Below, piece by piece: positions 1-8,888 of a DNA stretch of 64,000 nt. The stretch is from Vibrio cholerae (GTDB lineage: Bacteria > Actinomycetota > Actinomycetes > Actinomycetales > Micrococcaceae). Every line of letters begins with the position of its first letter. The first letter of the stretch is position 1. Under the pieces are notes generated by a model that saw only the letters and a program-made list of their open reading frames with translations, was not told where the DNA came from and ran no database searches. Location of the stretch: NCBI GenBank assembly GCA_009728235.1, contig WNZI01000008.1:39878-103877 (forward strand). The letters are read 5' to 3'. Position numbers and translations under genes: made by a program.

Positions 1-1
1 C

Positions 2-784
2 CGCAACGTGGCCACCTCGGGCGCCGAGCCCCTCGCGGTCACGGACTGCCTGAACTTCGGCTCCCCGGAGGACCCCGAGGTGATGTGGCAGTTCGCCGAG
101 ACCGTGCGCGGCCTCGCCGACGCCTGCCAGGAACTCGGCGTACCGGTGACGGGAGGCAACGTCTCGCTCTACAACCAGACCGGCGGCATCGCCATCCACC
201 CGACCCCGGTGGTCGGCGTCCTCGGAGTGTTCGACGACGTCGCCCGACGCACGCCCTCGGGCTGGCGGGAGGACGGCCAGGCCGTGTACCTGCTGGGCAC
301 GACGGCGGCGGAACTGGACGGCTCCGAGTGGGCCAATCTGCGTGGACATCTCGGAGGACGGCCCCCGGCGCTCGACCTGACGGCCGAGAAGACGCTGGCG
401 GCGATCCTCGTGAACTGCTCGCGCGACGGCATGATCGACGGTGCGCACGACCTCTCCGAGGGCGGCCTCGCGGCGGCGCTCAGCGAGATGGCGCTGCGCT
501 TCGGCGTCGGCGCCCGGATCGGCCTCGACGAACTGTGCGAGCGTGACGGGATCGACGCGTTCACCGCACTGTTCAGCGAGAGCCAGGCGCGTGCCGTCGT
601 CAGCGTCCCCCGGTCCGAGGAGGTGCGCTTCAACGACATGTGCACCGCCCGGAACTTCCCGACCATCCGCATCGGCGTGGTGGACACGGAGAACCAGGCA
701 CTCGACGTCCAGGGGTACTTCACCCTGCCGCTCGACCTGCTGCGGAAGGCTCACGAGGGAACGCTGCCGAAGCACTTCGGCTGA
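2..784 (+). CDS. purL: Phosphoribosylformylglycinamidine synthase subunit PurL, C-terminal part
   Basis: PurL is the large subunit of FGAM synthase. It amidates FGAR with ATP and glutamine-derived ammonia in the fourth step of de novo purine synthesis. Only the last 260 residues are present; the gene enters the window already open, so the GTG at 8 is an internal valine. The recognisable PurL stretches are [19 protein letters not shown] near the left edge, [10 protein letters not shown], and the C-terminal [16 protein letters not shown] of the second AIRS-like nucleotide-binding half. It ends in HFG, followed by TGA. The next gene converges on it about 40 bases away. Confidence 0.95.
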   Translation, partial: RNVATSGAEPLAVTDCLNFGSPEDPEVMWQFAETVRGLADACQELGVPVTGGNVSLYNQTGGIAIHPTPVVGVLGVFDDVARRTPSGWREDGQAVYLLGTTAAELDGSEWANLRGHLGGRPPALDLTAEKTLAAILVNCSRDGMIDGAHDLSEGGLAAALSEMALRFGVGARIGLDELCERDGIDAFTALFSESQARAVVSVPRSEEVRFNDMCTARNFPTIRIGVVDTENQALDVQGYFTLPLDLLRKAHEGTLPKHFG

Positions 785-823
785 TTGCCGGGGCCTGCCA
801 GGCGCAGCCTTCGCCGTCCCGGG

Positions 824-1408
824 TCAGCGCCCGGGCGGCGGCTCAGCTCCGGCCGCCAGTTCGCGGGCGGCCCGCACGTACCGCGACAGCACGTACCGCT
901 GTGTCAGGCGTGTGATCGGGGATGCCACCCGGTACACGATGCTGGCCGGCACACTGTAGGCCGAACAGAGGAAGAGCAGGCGGCCGTCGGTGGTCAGTTC
1001 CGCGTAGAAGCCCTCTTCCCCCCGGACCGGATGACCGGGCAGCGTCCCGTAGCCGAAACCCCCGCGCTGGCCCGGAGTCGCCCGCCCGGTGCCGTCGAGC
1101 TGGGCGGCCCTCGACCAGAGCACGCGGCACGGGGCCTTGATGCGTGCCGGTCCGACCCCGAACCCCGAGACCACACGGACGCCGGGAGCGGCCCGCGTGG
1201 CGTCGGACTCCATCGTGAGCCCGGCGCGGCGGTGCAGTTCCCACCCGAGGATGCCCTCGGTCAGTGCCTCGAAGGCGGCTGGGGGATCCTCCGTGGCGAT
1301 CTCGTACGACTCCAGCATCACGGTGTAGCCGGCGGGCCAGCCACCCTCGAGCGTCTCGGGGAAGGGCCGGTTCGTAGCGCCCCGCTCCGCGTACGTGAAC
1401 TCCTCCAT
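824..1408 (-). CDS. DUF1990 (UPF0548) family protein
   Basis: A protein of 194 residues. It matches the DUF1990/UPF0548 family by its N-terminal TYAERGATNRP, the central AAFEALTEGILGWELHRRAG, and the later GFGYGTLPGHPVRGEEGF. The family is common in actinobacteria and plants and has no proven biochemical role. No signal peptide or membrane segment is visible, so it is probably cytoplasmic. The ATG is preceded by GAAGGGG about six bases upstream. It is divergent from the DUF1206 gene and convergent with purL. Confidence 0.8.
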   Translation of the reverse strand: MEEFTYAERGATNRPFPETLEGGWPAGYTVMLESYEIATEDPPAAFEALTEGILGWELHRRAGLTMESDATRAAPGVRVVSGFGVGPARIKAPCRVLWSRAAQLDGTGRATPGQRGGFGYGTLPGHPVRGEEGFYAELTTDGRLLFLCSAYSVPASIVYRVASPITRLTQRYVLSRYVRAARELAAGAEPPPGR

Positions 1409-1608
1409 GTGCGCCCCTTCCGTCCGGCGACGGGAGTTCCGCGCCGGATGCCTGCGATGTCGTCCCCGCAGCGGGGATCCTGTCCCAACCTAGCGGACGG
1501 ATCACGACCCGCAGACGCGTCGATCCGGCGCAGCAGTGGCAGGATGGAGGTCCGGCCCGGCCCGGACGACCCCGTCCGCACCCGATCCGGCAGGGAAGCA
1601 GGACGAGC

Positions 1609-2484
1609 ATGGCAGGAACGACGCCGGACGACGCGCACGGGCGCACCGCGCGCACTCTCGGAGCGGGCAGGGACACCGCGGACAAGGCCGCCGACGCCGC
1701 GGAGGAGGCGGCGAACTCCAAGGGCTTCGAGGTAGCGGCGCGAGCGGGGTACGTAGCCGCGGGAATCCTGCACGTCCTCATCGGTCTCATAGCCCTCGGT
1801 CTGGCGCGCGGCGGGTCCGGCAGCGCAGACCAGAGCGGGGCGATCGGGCAGTTGGCCGGCAGCCCTGGGGGCATGGCGATGCTGTGGTTCTGCTTCATCG
1901 GCTGCATCGCCCTCGCACTGTTCCAGCTCAGTGACGTGTTCTTCGGCGCAAGAGGGCTCAGCGGCAGGCAGAAGGTCACCGCCAGGGTGCGCAGTGGCGC
2001 CCAGGCCGCGGTCTACGCAGTCATCGGTGGCAGCTTCGGCATGTACGCACTGGGTGGCTCGAGTGACAGCAGCGGAAGCACCGCGTCCCTCAGCGCCTCC
2101 CTGATGTCCACCGCCGCCGGTTCGGTTCTCCTCTTCGCGGCGGGAGTGGGCATCCTCGTCGTCGGCGGATATTTCGTCTACAGCGGTGGCACGCGGCGCT
2201 TCCGCCGGAACCTGGCGTCCCTTCCGGCGGGCGCCCTCGGCCGGGCCGTCGTCGCCCTCGGAACGGCCGGTTATGTCGCCAAGGGCTTCGCGCTCGGAGT
2301 CCTCGGCGTGCTCGTCGTGGTCGCCACGGCGACGAACAACCCGGAGCAGTCCACAGGACTCGACGGCGCCCTCAAGGCCCTGCGGGAGCAGCCCTTCGGC
2401 GTCTGGCTGCTCGGCGCCGTCGCGCTGGGCCTTCTGGCGTACGGCGTCTTCATGGTGGTGCGGTCGAAGTACCAGCGCATGTAG
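1609..2484 (+). CDS. DUF1206 integral membrane protein
   Basis: A protein of 291 residues. About 45 hydrophilic residues are followed by three repeats of a two-helix unit, giving about six membrane helices. Repeat starts are visible at AARAGYVAAGILHVLIGLIA, at the AQAAVYAVIGGSFGMYAL region, and at ALGRAVVALGTAGYVAKGFA. This repeated R-x-G-Y/V-x-x-G pattern is typical of DUF1206, an actinobacterial membrane family of unknown function. The 3' end lies three bases from the converging CoA-binding gene, so nothing is co-transcribed downstream on this strand. Confidence 0.85.
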   Translation: MAGTTPDDAHGRTARTLGAGRDTADKAADAAEEAANSKGFEVAARAGYVAAGILHVLIGLIALGLARGGSGSADQSGAIGQLAGSPGGMAMLWFCFIGCIALALFQLSDVFFGARGLSGRQKVTARVRSGAQAAVYAVIGGSFGMYALGGSSDSSGSTASLSASLMSTAAGSVLLFAAGVGILVVGGYFVYSGGTRRFRRNLASLPAGALGRAVVALGTAGYVAKGFALGVLGVLVVVATATNNPEQSTGLDGALKALREQPFGVWLLGAVALGLLAYGVFMVVRSKYQRM

Positions 2485-2487
2485 GTG

Positions 2488-2904
2488 CTACCGACCGAGG
2501 GCAGGCGCTTCCATGACGGGACACGTGTCCATGACGACGTCGAGCCCCGCCTCGGCTGCACGGCGGGCGGCGCCCTCGTCGACGACACCGAGCTGCAGCC
2601 AGACCGCGCGGGCACCGACGGCGATCGCCTGATCCACCACGGCGCCCACTCGGGAGGAGTTGACGAAGCAGTCGACGACGTCGATCCCGCCCGGGATGTC
2701 GGCCAGTCGCTTGTACCCCTTCTGCCCGTGGACGTCGTCGCCCTTCAGGCTCACGGGGATGATCTCCATCCCGAGCTCGTCCATCAGGAAGCGCGAGACC
2801 CCGACGGCGACCCGACGGGGATTGTTGGACAGGCCCACCACCGCCCAGCGTCCGGGCTCGGTCAGGAGCCGCCGAATCACCTGCGGATCATTCCGGTGCG
2901 CCAT
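2488..2904 (-). CDS. CoA-binding (Rossmann) domain protein, YccU type
   Basis: A protein of about 138 residues built almost entirely from one CoA-binding Rossmann domain. The nucleotide-binding start is WAVVGLSNNPRRVAVGVSRF and the late family signature is ARAVWLQLGVVDEGAARRA followed by GLDVVMDTCP. I chose the ATG at 2904 because GAGGGAGAG sits just upstream; an in-frame ATG at 2928 lacks a good ribosome-binding site. The family binds CoA or nucleotides with no settled role. It is divergent from the first SAM riboswitch transcript and is a paralogue of the gene at 13609, which also sits in a SAM-controlled locus. Confidence 0.85.
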   Translation of the reverse strand: MAHRNDPQVIRRLLTEPGRWAVVGLSNNPRRVAVGVSRFLMDELGMEIIPVSLKGDDVHGQKGYKRLADIPGGIDVVDCFVNSSRVGAVVDQAIAVGARAVWLQLGVVDEGAARRAAEAGLDVVMDTCPVMEAPALGR

Positions 2905-2928
2905 GGTCTCTCCCTCGATCTCGTCCAT

Positions 2929-2956
2929 TTGTTACAGCCTTTGTTACACGTACCAT
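2929..2956 (+). promoter_or_regulatory. Candidate sigma-A promoter of the ssu riboswitch transcript
   Basis: A TTGTTA at 2929-2934 and a TACCAT at 2951-2956 are separated by 16 bases. They lie about 40 bases before the riboswitch, which is the right place for its promoter. The assignment is by pattern only. Confidence 0.45.
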
Positions 2957-2992
2957 TTTGCTCCTGCCGGACCTCGGGCGTTTCATAGGAGT

Positions 2993-3153
2993 GACCATCC
3001 CGAGCGGCCGAGAGACCTGGATCGATGAAGCCGCAGCAACCCTGGTTGCCCGCATCCCCCTGATGCCGGGCAATATCGAGGTTCGAGCCACGGGAACCAC
3101 CGCTTCCGGTGGCCAAGGCTCGGATCGTAGGGTGCTACCGCCAGGACCGATGG
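2993..3153 (+). promoter_or_regulatory. SAM-I (S-box) riboswitch upstream of ssuBAC-acs
   Basis: The conserved S-box elements are present in order: CCATC closing the P1 helix at 2995, GAGCGGCCGAGAGA, the GATGAAGCCGCAGCAACCCT core, AGGGTGCTACC, and the closing GATGG at 3149. CCATC and GATGG pair to form P1. The P3 arm is unusually large and carries two extra hairpins (about 3047-3073 and 3083-3120). The 3' strand of P1 overlaps the GGAG ribosome-binding site of the next gene by two bases. SAM binding could therefore block translation directly. No separate terminator hairpin is evident. Confidence 0.9.
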
Positions 3154-3160
3154 AGACACC

Positions 3161-3973
3161 ATGACTGCAGTCCTGACACCCCGAAGCACCCGGTCCCACT
3201 CCAAGCAGGCCCTCGGAGTGCACTTCTCCGGACTCGGACGGAGCTTCGGCCCGTCCGCGGATCGGCACGTGGTGCTCAGGGACGTCACCGTCGAGGTGAA
3301 GCCCGGCGAGATCCTCGCGATCCTCGGCACCAGCGGGTGCGGCAAGTCCACCCTGCTCCGCGCAGCCGCCGGGCTCGACGTCCCCGACAGCGGCGAGGTA
3401 CTCATCGACGGCACGCCCGTGCGAGGCATCGACGAACGCTGCTCTGTCGCATTCCAGGAACCGCGTCTGCTCCCCTGGCACACCCTGCAGGCGAACGTCG
3501 CGATCGGACTGCCGAAGTCCTCGAGTGCCAGCGCAGGCAAGGCGAGGGTCCTCGAGCTGCTGAAGCTCGTGGGGCTGGACGCCTTCGCCAAGCACCGGCC
3601 CCGCGAAGTGTCCGGCGGGATGGCGCAGCGCACCTCGCTGGCCCGCGCCCTGGCCCGGAACCCCGGCGTGCTGCTGCTCGACGAGCCGTTCGGTGCGCTC
3701 GACGCCCTGACGCGCATCAAGATGCAGGATCTCCTGCTCGACATCCATCGGGCACAGCCCACCACCGTGCTGCTCGTCACGCACGACGTCGACGAAGCCC
3801 TCCAGCTCGCCGATCGGATCCTCGTGCTGGGACGCGGTGACGACGACGAGCCCGGATCGACCATCGCCGAACTCGTTCCCGTTCCCGGCCCGCGCCCCCG
3901 GAACCGCAACTCGGTGGACCTCGGGGCCCTGCGCAGTTCACTGCTCTCCCTGCTCGGGGTCACCGGGCACTAG
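3161..3973 (+). CDS. ssuB: Sulfonate/alkanesulfonate ABC transporter ATP-binding protein
   Basis: The cytoplasmic ATPase of an SsuABC/TauABC-type importer, 270 residues. Visible motifs are Walker A GTSGCGKST (56-64), Q-loop FQEPRLLPW (99-107), signature SGGMAQ (151-156), Walker B LLLDEP (171-176) and switch histidine VTHD (H208). The LLPW after the Q-loop is typical of the nitrate/sulfonate/taurine group. The gene follows a SAM riboswitch with GGAG six bases before the ATG, and precedes a matching binding protein and permease. Sulfonate as substrate is inferred from family and regulation; the exact compound is not known. Confidence 0.85.
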   Translation: MTAVLTPRSTRSHSKQALGVHFSGLGRSFGPSADRHVVLRDVTVEVKPGEILAILGTSGCGKSTLLRAAAGLDVPDSGEVLIDGTPVRGIDERCSVAFQEPRLLPWHTLQANVAIGLPKSSSASAGKARVLELLKLVGLDAFAKHRPREVSGGMAQRTSLARALARNPGVLLLDEPFGALDALTRIKMQDLLLDIHRAQPTTVLLVTHDVDEALQLADRILVLGRGDDDEPGSTIAELVPVPGPRPRNRNSVDLGALRSSLLSLLGVTGH

Positions 3974-4055
3974 CCCGTTCCCTCCCCACCCGGCACCGCC
4001 GTCGTCGGCCGTTGCCGCCCACTCCTCCCTTTCGCACCTCCATCGAAGGATCACC

Positions 4056-5093
4056 ATGAACCGCCGCGCCCTCCTGCCCACACTCGCCCTCGCCACCGCC
4101 CTCTCGCTCGGCCTCACCGGCTGCATGGCGGGCGAGAACGCCGCCGACACGCAGGCCGCGGCGGATGGCGGCACGCAGGGCGGAACACTCAACATCGACT
4201 TCGCCACCTACAATCCGCTGAGCCTGATCATCAAGGAACAGGGCTGGCTGGAGGACGAACTCGCGGAGCAGGACATCACGGTCAACTGGGTGCAGTCGGC
4301 CGGTTCCAACAAGGCGAACGAGGCCTTGCGCGCCGGGGCCATCGACGTCGGTTCGACCGCCGGCTCGGCGGCCCTGCTCGCGCGATCGAACGGCTCCCCC
4401 ATCAAGGCCATCGACATCTACTCGCAGCCGGAGTGGGCTGCCCTCGTGACACTTCCGGATTCCGGCATCACCGGCGTCGAGGACCTGCGCGGGAAATCCA
4501 TCGCAGCCACCCGCGGCACGGACCCGTACTTCTTCCTGCTGCAGGCACTGGAATCCGCAGGGGTCGAGCAGTCCGAGGTCACGATCGAGAACCTCCAGCA
4601 CGCCGACGGCCGCGCGGCCCTGGCGAGCGGCGCCGTCGACGCGTGGTCCGGCCTCGATCCGATCATGGCTGCAGCCGAACAGGACGGCGCCCAGCTGTTC
4701 TTCCGTGACATCGACTTCAACACCTACGGCTTCCTCAACGCCACGGAGGACTTCCTCGCGGAGCAGCCCGACGTCGCGCAGACGGTCGTGAACGCCTACG
4801 AGAAGGCCCGGGAGTGGGCGAAGGCGAACCCGGAGGAGACGGCGGCGATCCTCGCGGAAGTCGCCGCCATCGACCCGGCCGTCGCCAGCTCGGTCATCAT
4901 CGACCGGACGAACCTCGACGTCGATCCCGCTCCGGGCGATGCCCAGCGCAGCGTCCTCGAGAAGATCGGCCCCGTGTTCGTCGAGACGGGCGATGTGAAG
5001 AGCCAGGAGGACATCGACGAGGCACTGGACACCCTGTTCGACCCCTCCCTCGTCGAGAAGGCCGATCCGGCCTCGATCGGCTCCGGTTCATGA
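4056..5093 (+). CDS. ssuA: Sulfonate-type ABC transporter substrate-binding lipoprotein
   Basis: A protein of 345 residues with a lipoprotein signal peptide (LGLTGC, Cys 23), so it is anchored outside the membrane. The mature part is an NMT1/SsuA-like periplasmic-binding fold. It begins TLNIDFATYNPLSLIIKEQG and has the family feature GSNKANEALRAGAIDVGSTAGSA around the ligand cleft. The ATG at 4056 has AGGA upstream and starts the signal peptide; a longer upstream frame overlaps ssuB and is not coding. The stop overlaps the permease start (ATGA). It should capture aliphatic sulfonates or related organosulfur compounds. Confidence 0.85.
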   Translation: MNRRALLPTLALATALSLGLTGCMAGENAADTQAAADGGTQGGTLNIDFATYNPLSLIIKEQGWLEDELAEQDITVNWVQSAGSNKANEALRAGAIDVGSTAGSAALLARSNGSPIKAIDIYSQPEWAALVTLPDSGITGVEDLRGKSIAATRGTDPYFFLLQALESAGVEQSEVTIENLQHADGRAALASGAVDAWSGLDPIMAAAEQDGAQLFFRDIDFNTYGFLNATEDFLAEQPDVAQTVVNAYEKAREWAKANPEETAAILAEVAAIDPAVASSVIIDRTNLDVDPAPGDAQRSVLEKIGPVFVETGDVKSQEDIDEALDTLFDPSLVEKADPASIGSGS

Positions 5094-5968
5094 GTGCGGG
5101 GCAGGTGACGGGACGCAGCGTCGTTCCCCTCAGCTCCGAGGGTCTCGCGGCCACCGGTTCGCCCGTGAGCGCAGCCGGTGGACCCAGGCGGGCCGGACGG
5201 GCCGGTGGCACCTCCGGCCGGCGCCTGGGCATCGTCCTGCTCGGGCTCGTCGTGCCGGCGCTGATCCTGCTGGCGTGGCACCTCAGCACGGCGTCGGGAT
5301 TCTTCCGGTCGTCGCAGCTGCCGTCACCTGCCTCGGTCTTCGCAGCCGCCGTCGACCTCGTGGAGCGTGGACAGCTGGCTCCGCACATCCTGATCTCCAC
5401 CCAGCGCGTCCTTCTCGGGTTCCTCATCGGATCAGCGCTGGGAGTGGTGGCCGGGGCGTTGCTGGGCCTCTCGCGGATCGCCGACATCCTGCTGACCCCG
5501 ACCGTGGGTGCCCTCCGGGCCGTGCCCTCGCTCGCGTGGGTCCCGCTGCTGGTGCTCTGGATCGGTATCAACGAGGACTCGAAGGTCACCCTCATCAGCA
5601 TCGGCGCGTTCTTCCCCGTGTTCACCACGCTGTACCTCGGGTTGCGGCACGTGGACCGGAACCTGGTCGAAGCCGCGCGGGCCTTCGGGCTCAACGGCCT
5701 GCGCCTGCTGACCACGGTGCAGTTGCCCGCCGTCGTACCTGCTCTGTTCTCGGGGCTCCGGCTCGCGCTCGCACAGTCCTGGCTGTTCCTCGTGGCAGCG
5801 GAGCTCATCGCGTCGTCGATGGGGCTCGGGTTCCTCCTCACGGACTCCCAGCAGACCGGCCGCGTGGACCGCATCATCCTCGCGATCATCCTCCTGGCCG
5901 TGATCGGCAAGACCACCGACGCTCTCCTCGGAATCGCAGAACGCTGGGCGGTCCGCCGGTGGGCGTAG
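5090..5968 (+). CDS. ssuC: Sulfonate-type ABC transporter permease
   Basis: A membrane permease of 292 residues. After about 45 polar residues a first helix begins (LGIVLLGLVVPALILLAW), and about five more follow. The cytoplasmic loop motif EAARAFGLNGLRLLTTVQLP, which docks with the ATPase, is clear. The family is BPD_transp_1 of the SsuC/TauC type. It starts on an ATGA overlap with ssuA and itself overlaps the next gene by ten bases, so all four genes of the locus are translationally linked. Confidence 0.85.
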   Translation: MSAGQVTGRSVVPLSSEGLAATGSPVSAAGGPRRAGRAGGTSGRRLGIVLLGLVVPALILLAWHLSTASGFFRSSQLPSPASVFAAAVDLVERGQLAPHILISTQRVLLGFLIGSALGVVAGALLGLSRIADILLTPTVGALRAVPSLAWVPLLVLWIGINEDSKVTLISIGAFFPVFTTLYLGLRHVDRNLVEAARAFGLNGLRLLTTVQLPAVVPALFSGLRLALAQSWLFLVAAELIASSMGLGFLLTDSQQTGRVDRIILAIILLAVIGKTTDALLGIAERWAVRRWA

Positions 5969-7881
5969 GCACGACGACGGACGCCCTGGAGGAGGCGGAC
6001 AGGCTGGCGTTCTGGGCGGACCAGGCCGCCCGGCTCGAGTGGGCCACTCCATGGGACACCCTCCACACCTTCGACAGGGCGACACCCCAGGAGGACGGCT
6101 CGCTCAGCGTGCCCGTCATCGAGTGGTTCGCGGGAGGCACGCTCAACGTCGCCGCGAACTGCGTGGACCGGCACGTCCGTGCAGGTCACGGGGACCGTGT
6201 CGCCCTGCACTTCGAGGGTGAGCCCGGCGACCGGCGTACCGTCACCTACGCCGAACTGCAGGACGAGGTGTCGCGGGCGGCGAACGCGCTGGTGGCCCTC
6301 GGCGTCGGCTCGGGCGACCGCGTGGTCATCTACCTGCCGGTGCTCGTCGAGACGGTGGTCATCACGCTCGCCTGCGCCCGGATCGGAGCCGTCCACTCGC
6401 TCGTCTTCGGTGGATTCTCCGCGGAGGCGCTGCGCTTCCGCGTCGAGGACACCGGAGCCACACTGCTCGTCACGACCGACGGCCAGTTCCGGCGCGGCAA
6501 GGCCGTGCCCGTGAAGGACAACGCCGACACCGCGGTGGCGGGCACCAACAGCATCGAGCACGTGCTCGTGGTCCGGCGGACCGGCTCGGAGGTGAACTGG
6601 ACCGCCGGGCGGGATGTCTGGTGGCACGACGTCGTCGACACCGCCTCACCGCACCATGAGCCGCAGGCCTTCGACGCCGAGACGCCACTGTTCATCATGT
6701 ACACCTCGGGGACGACCGGGAAACCGAAGGGCCTCGTCCACACGTCCGGCGGTTACCTCACGCAGGCATCCTGGAGCTTCGAGCACCTCTTCAGCAATCC
6801 CGACCCGGCGCTGCGGCAGCTGGACGTGCACTGGTGCACGGCCGACCTCGCCTGGGTCACCGCCCACACCTACGAGCTGTACGGCCCGCTGGCCAACGGC
6901 GCCACGCAGGTTCTCTTCGAGGGCACCCCGAACACTCCCCATCCGGGCCGGCACTTCGAGATCATCGAACGGTACGGCGTGACGAGCTACTACACCGCAC
7001 CCACCCTGGTCCGCTCGCTGATGGGCTGGTTCCCCGACGGCGTTCCGGAGCACTACGACCTCTCGAGCATCCGGGTGCTCGGCACGGTGGGCGAAGCCAT
7101 CAATCCCGAGGCGTGGCGCTGGTTCCGGAGGAACCTCGGTCGGGACGAGGTCCCCGTCGTGGACACGTGGTGGCAGTCCGAGACCGGAGCCACAGTGCTC
7201 TCCCCCAGCCCCACCGACGCCGATTTCAAGCCGGGTTGCGCCGCTCGGGCCCTCCCGGGAGTGAGCACGCGCATCGTCGACGACGAGGGGACGCCAGTCC
7301 CTCCCGGAGTCCAGGGCCTGATCGTCGTCGACCGTCACGGGCCCGCCATGGCGAGGACGGTCTGGGGGGACCCGCAGCGCTACCTCGACTCCTACTGGCG
7401 GAAGTTCGCCGCCGAGGGCTGGTTCCTCGCAGGCGACGGCGCCAGGTACGACGACGACGGCGACACCTGGATCCTCGGCCGGACGGACGACGTTCTCAAT
7501 GTCTCCGGACACCGCCTGTCCACCATCGAGATCGAATCCGCCCTCGTGGCGCACCCGCTCGTGACGGAAGCGGGCGTGTGCCCCGTGCCCGATGCCCTCA
7601 CGGGCCATGCGATCGCGGCGTTCGTGGTCCTCGCAGCGGGAGCCGCTGACGATGCCGACGTCGCGACCGTCCTCCGTGCCCACGTGGCCGACGTCATCGG
7701 TCCCATCGCCCGGCCGTCGGCCGTCGTCGTCGTCCCGGACGTGCCCAAGACCAGGTCCGGGAAGATCATGCGGAGGCTGCTGACGCAGCTGCACGAGAAC
7801 GCTCCGCTCGGAGACACGACGTCACTGCAGAACGAGGGGTGCATCCCCGGAATCCAGGCGGTGCTCGCCGCCCGGCACTGA
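5959..7881 (+). CDS. acsA: Acetyl-CoA synthetase-like AMP-forming ligase in the ssu operon
   Basis: A protein of 640 residues, the usual length for Acs. It has WFAGGTLNVAANCVDRH near the N-terminus, the ATP motif YTSGTTGKPKGLVHTSGGYL, the core VDTWWQSETG, the hinge ILGRTDDVLNVSGHRLS and the acetylation-site motif KTRSGKIMRR with the catalytic lysine. The family activates acetate to acetyl-AMP and then acetyl-CoA. The start is a GTG at 5959 inside ssuC; no better start keeps the N-terminus. Its place under a SAM riboswitch with sulfonate uptake genes is unusual and raises the possibility of a sulfur-containing acid substrate. Plain acetate activity remains the default. Confidence 0.85.
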   Translation: MGVGTTTDALEEADRLAFWADQAARLEWATPWDTLHTFDRATPQEDGSLSVPVIEWFAGGTLNVAANCVDRHVRAGHGDRVALHFEGEPGDRRTVTYAELQDEVSRAANALVALGVGSGDRVVIYLPVLVETVVITLACARIGAVHSLVFGGFSAEALRFRVEDTGATLLVTTDGQFRRGKAVPVKDNADTAVAGTNSIEHVLVVRRTGSEVNWTAGRDVWWHDVVDTASPHHEPQAFDAETPLFIMYTSGTTGKPKGLVHTSGGYLTQASWSFEHLFSNPDPALRQLDVHWCTADLAWVTAHTYELYGPLANGATQVLFEGTPNTPHPGRHFEIIERYGVTSYYTAPTLVRSLMGWFPDGVPEHYDLSSIRVLGTVGEAINPEAWRWFRRNLGRDEVPVVDTWWQSETGATVLSPSPTDADFKPGCAARALPGVSTRIVDDEGTPVPPGVQGLIVVDRHGPAMARTVWGDPQRYLDSYWRKFAAEGWFLAGDGARYDDDGDTWILGRTDDVLNVSGHRLSTIEIESALVAHPLVTEAGVCPVPDALTGHAIAAFVVLAAGAADDADVATVLRAHVADVIGPIARPSAVVVVPDVPKTRSGKIMRRLLTQLHENAPLGDTTSLQNEGCIPGIQAVLAARH

Positions 7882-7899
7882 CTGTTCCGCGTTAACGGA

Positions 7900-7940
7900 A
7901 GGAAGCGGCAGGCGCCCCGTCCAAGCACCTACCGCTTCCT
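7900..7940. terminator. Inverted repeat between convergent acsA and LysM genes
   Basis: A 12-base arm AGGAAGCGGCAG at 7900-7911 pairs with CTACCGCTTCCT at 7929-7940 with one mismatch. It lies between two convergent genes, so it probably ends transcription from both sides. There is no long T-run. Confidence 0.5.
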
Positions 7941-7961
7941 GCATGTGGTTCGTCCGTGGTG

Positions 7962-8868
7962 CTAGCCCGCAACGCGAACGAAGGATGCTCCCGCGAGGTC
8001 CGAGAGCGGGTGCTGCATGGTGGCATTCACGCCGTTCATCCCGCCGCTGATGACCTGGCCACCGCCGATGTAGATGGCCACGTGACCACCGGTGATCACG
8101 AGGTCACCCGCAGCCGGGGTACCGACAGTGGGACCGAACTGGAAGAACTGCGAGGGACCGAGGTCACCCACGGCGATACCTGCGGCACGCAATGCCTTCT
8201 CGACCATCGCGGTGCAGTCCTGGGTGGTTCCGATCTGCGACTGCGCCGAGCCCACGAGGATTCCGGCGACACCGCTGGCGGCGACATTGCTGGTCTGGGC
8301 GGTCGGCGTGATGGCGGCAGAGGCGAGGTAGACGCCCGAGCCGGGAGCGTCGGAGACGGCAGGTGCCGGGGCGATCGCCGCGGCCTGCTGTACGGGTGCT
8401 GCTTCCGCCACGGGCACGGGCACGGAGACCGTCTGCGCAGGCTGCGTCGCGCCGGCTGTGGGGATGACGATGGTGTCGCCGGGGAAGATGACCGAGGCCA
8501 GCGACAATCCGTTGGTGGCGAGCACCGCGGCCAGGTCCACACCGTAGGAGGCGGAGATACCACCGAGGGTGTCACCCGCCACGACGGTGTGCGACGCCGC
8601 GGAGGGTGCTGCCGGGGGCCGCAGGGGCCGCGACTGCCGGGGCCGCGACGGCGGCGGCCACCGACGCGGAGGTGGTGCCCTGCTCGGTGTAGGAGCCGGC
8701 GTGTGCGGTGCCGACGGCGCTGAGGGCGAGGCCCGACGTGACGGCGACGATGGCGACCGGGCGGCCGACCGAGGTGGCGTGTGCCTTCGCTGCGCGGGAC
8801 AGGCCCTGCAGCGCGAGGTTGCCGTCGATGTCGGCGCGGTGGCGTGCCGCTGAAGTGTTTCGTGACAT
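7962..8868 (-). pseudogene. Secreted LysM-NlpC/P60 cell-wall protein, reading frame broken
   Basis: The N-terminal part begins MSRNTSAARHRADIDGNL (ATG at 8868, GGGAGAGG upstream). It has a signal peptide ending near SAVGTAHA and an Ala-rich stretch, then runs out of frame. The other frame continues as a LysM domain (HTVVAGDTLGGISASYG), an Ala/Pro linker and an NlpC/P60-like C-terminus. The likely catalytic Cys is in QDCTAMVEKAL and the His is in GGHVAIYIGGG. The frames meet near 8615 at a run of five G on the + strand; one base fewer restores AAPAAPSAASHTVVAGDT. A sequencing or assembly error is more likely than real decay. Such proteins bind and cut peptidoglycan, and a c-di-AMP riboswitch precedes this one. 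Confidence 0.8.
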
Positions 8869-8888
8869 TGTTCTGTACCTCTCCCATG

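Noticed and set aside
808..838. Hairpin between purL and the DUF1990 gene as a terminator
   Set aside because: The stem has a bulge, extends into coding sequence and has no T-run.
2993..3153. SAM-IV instead of SAM-I riboswitch
   Set aside because: SAM-IV is common in actinobacteria, but the GAGCGGC-GAGAGA and GATGAAGCCGCAGCAACC pattern and the GGTGCTA block match SAM-I.
4897..6627. A 576-codon minus-strand open frame opposite ssuC and acsA
   Set aside because: It is antisense to conserved genes, low-complexity Arg/Pro/Ser-rich and without motifs.
8600..8630. Programmed frameshift or phase-variable G-tract in the LysM gene
   Set aside because: The tract is only five G and similar breaks occur in unrelated genes across the window, which favours sequence error.
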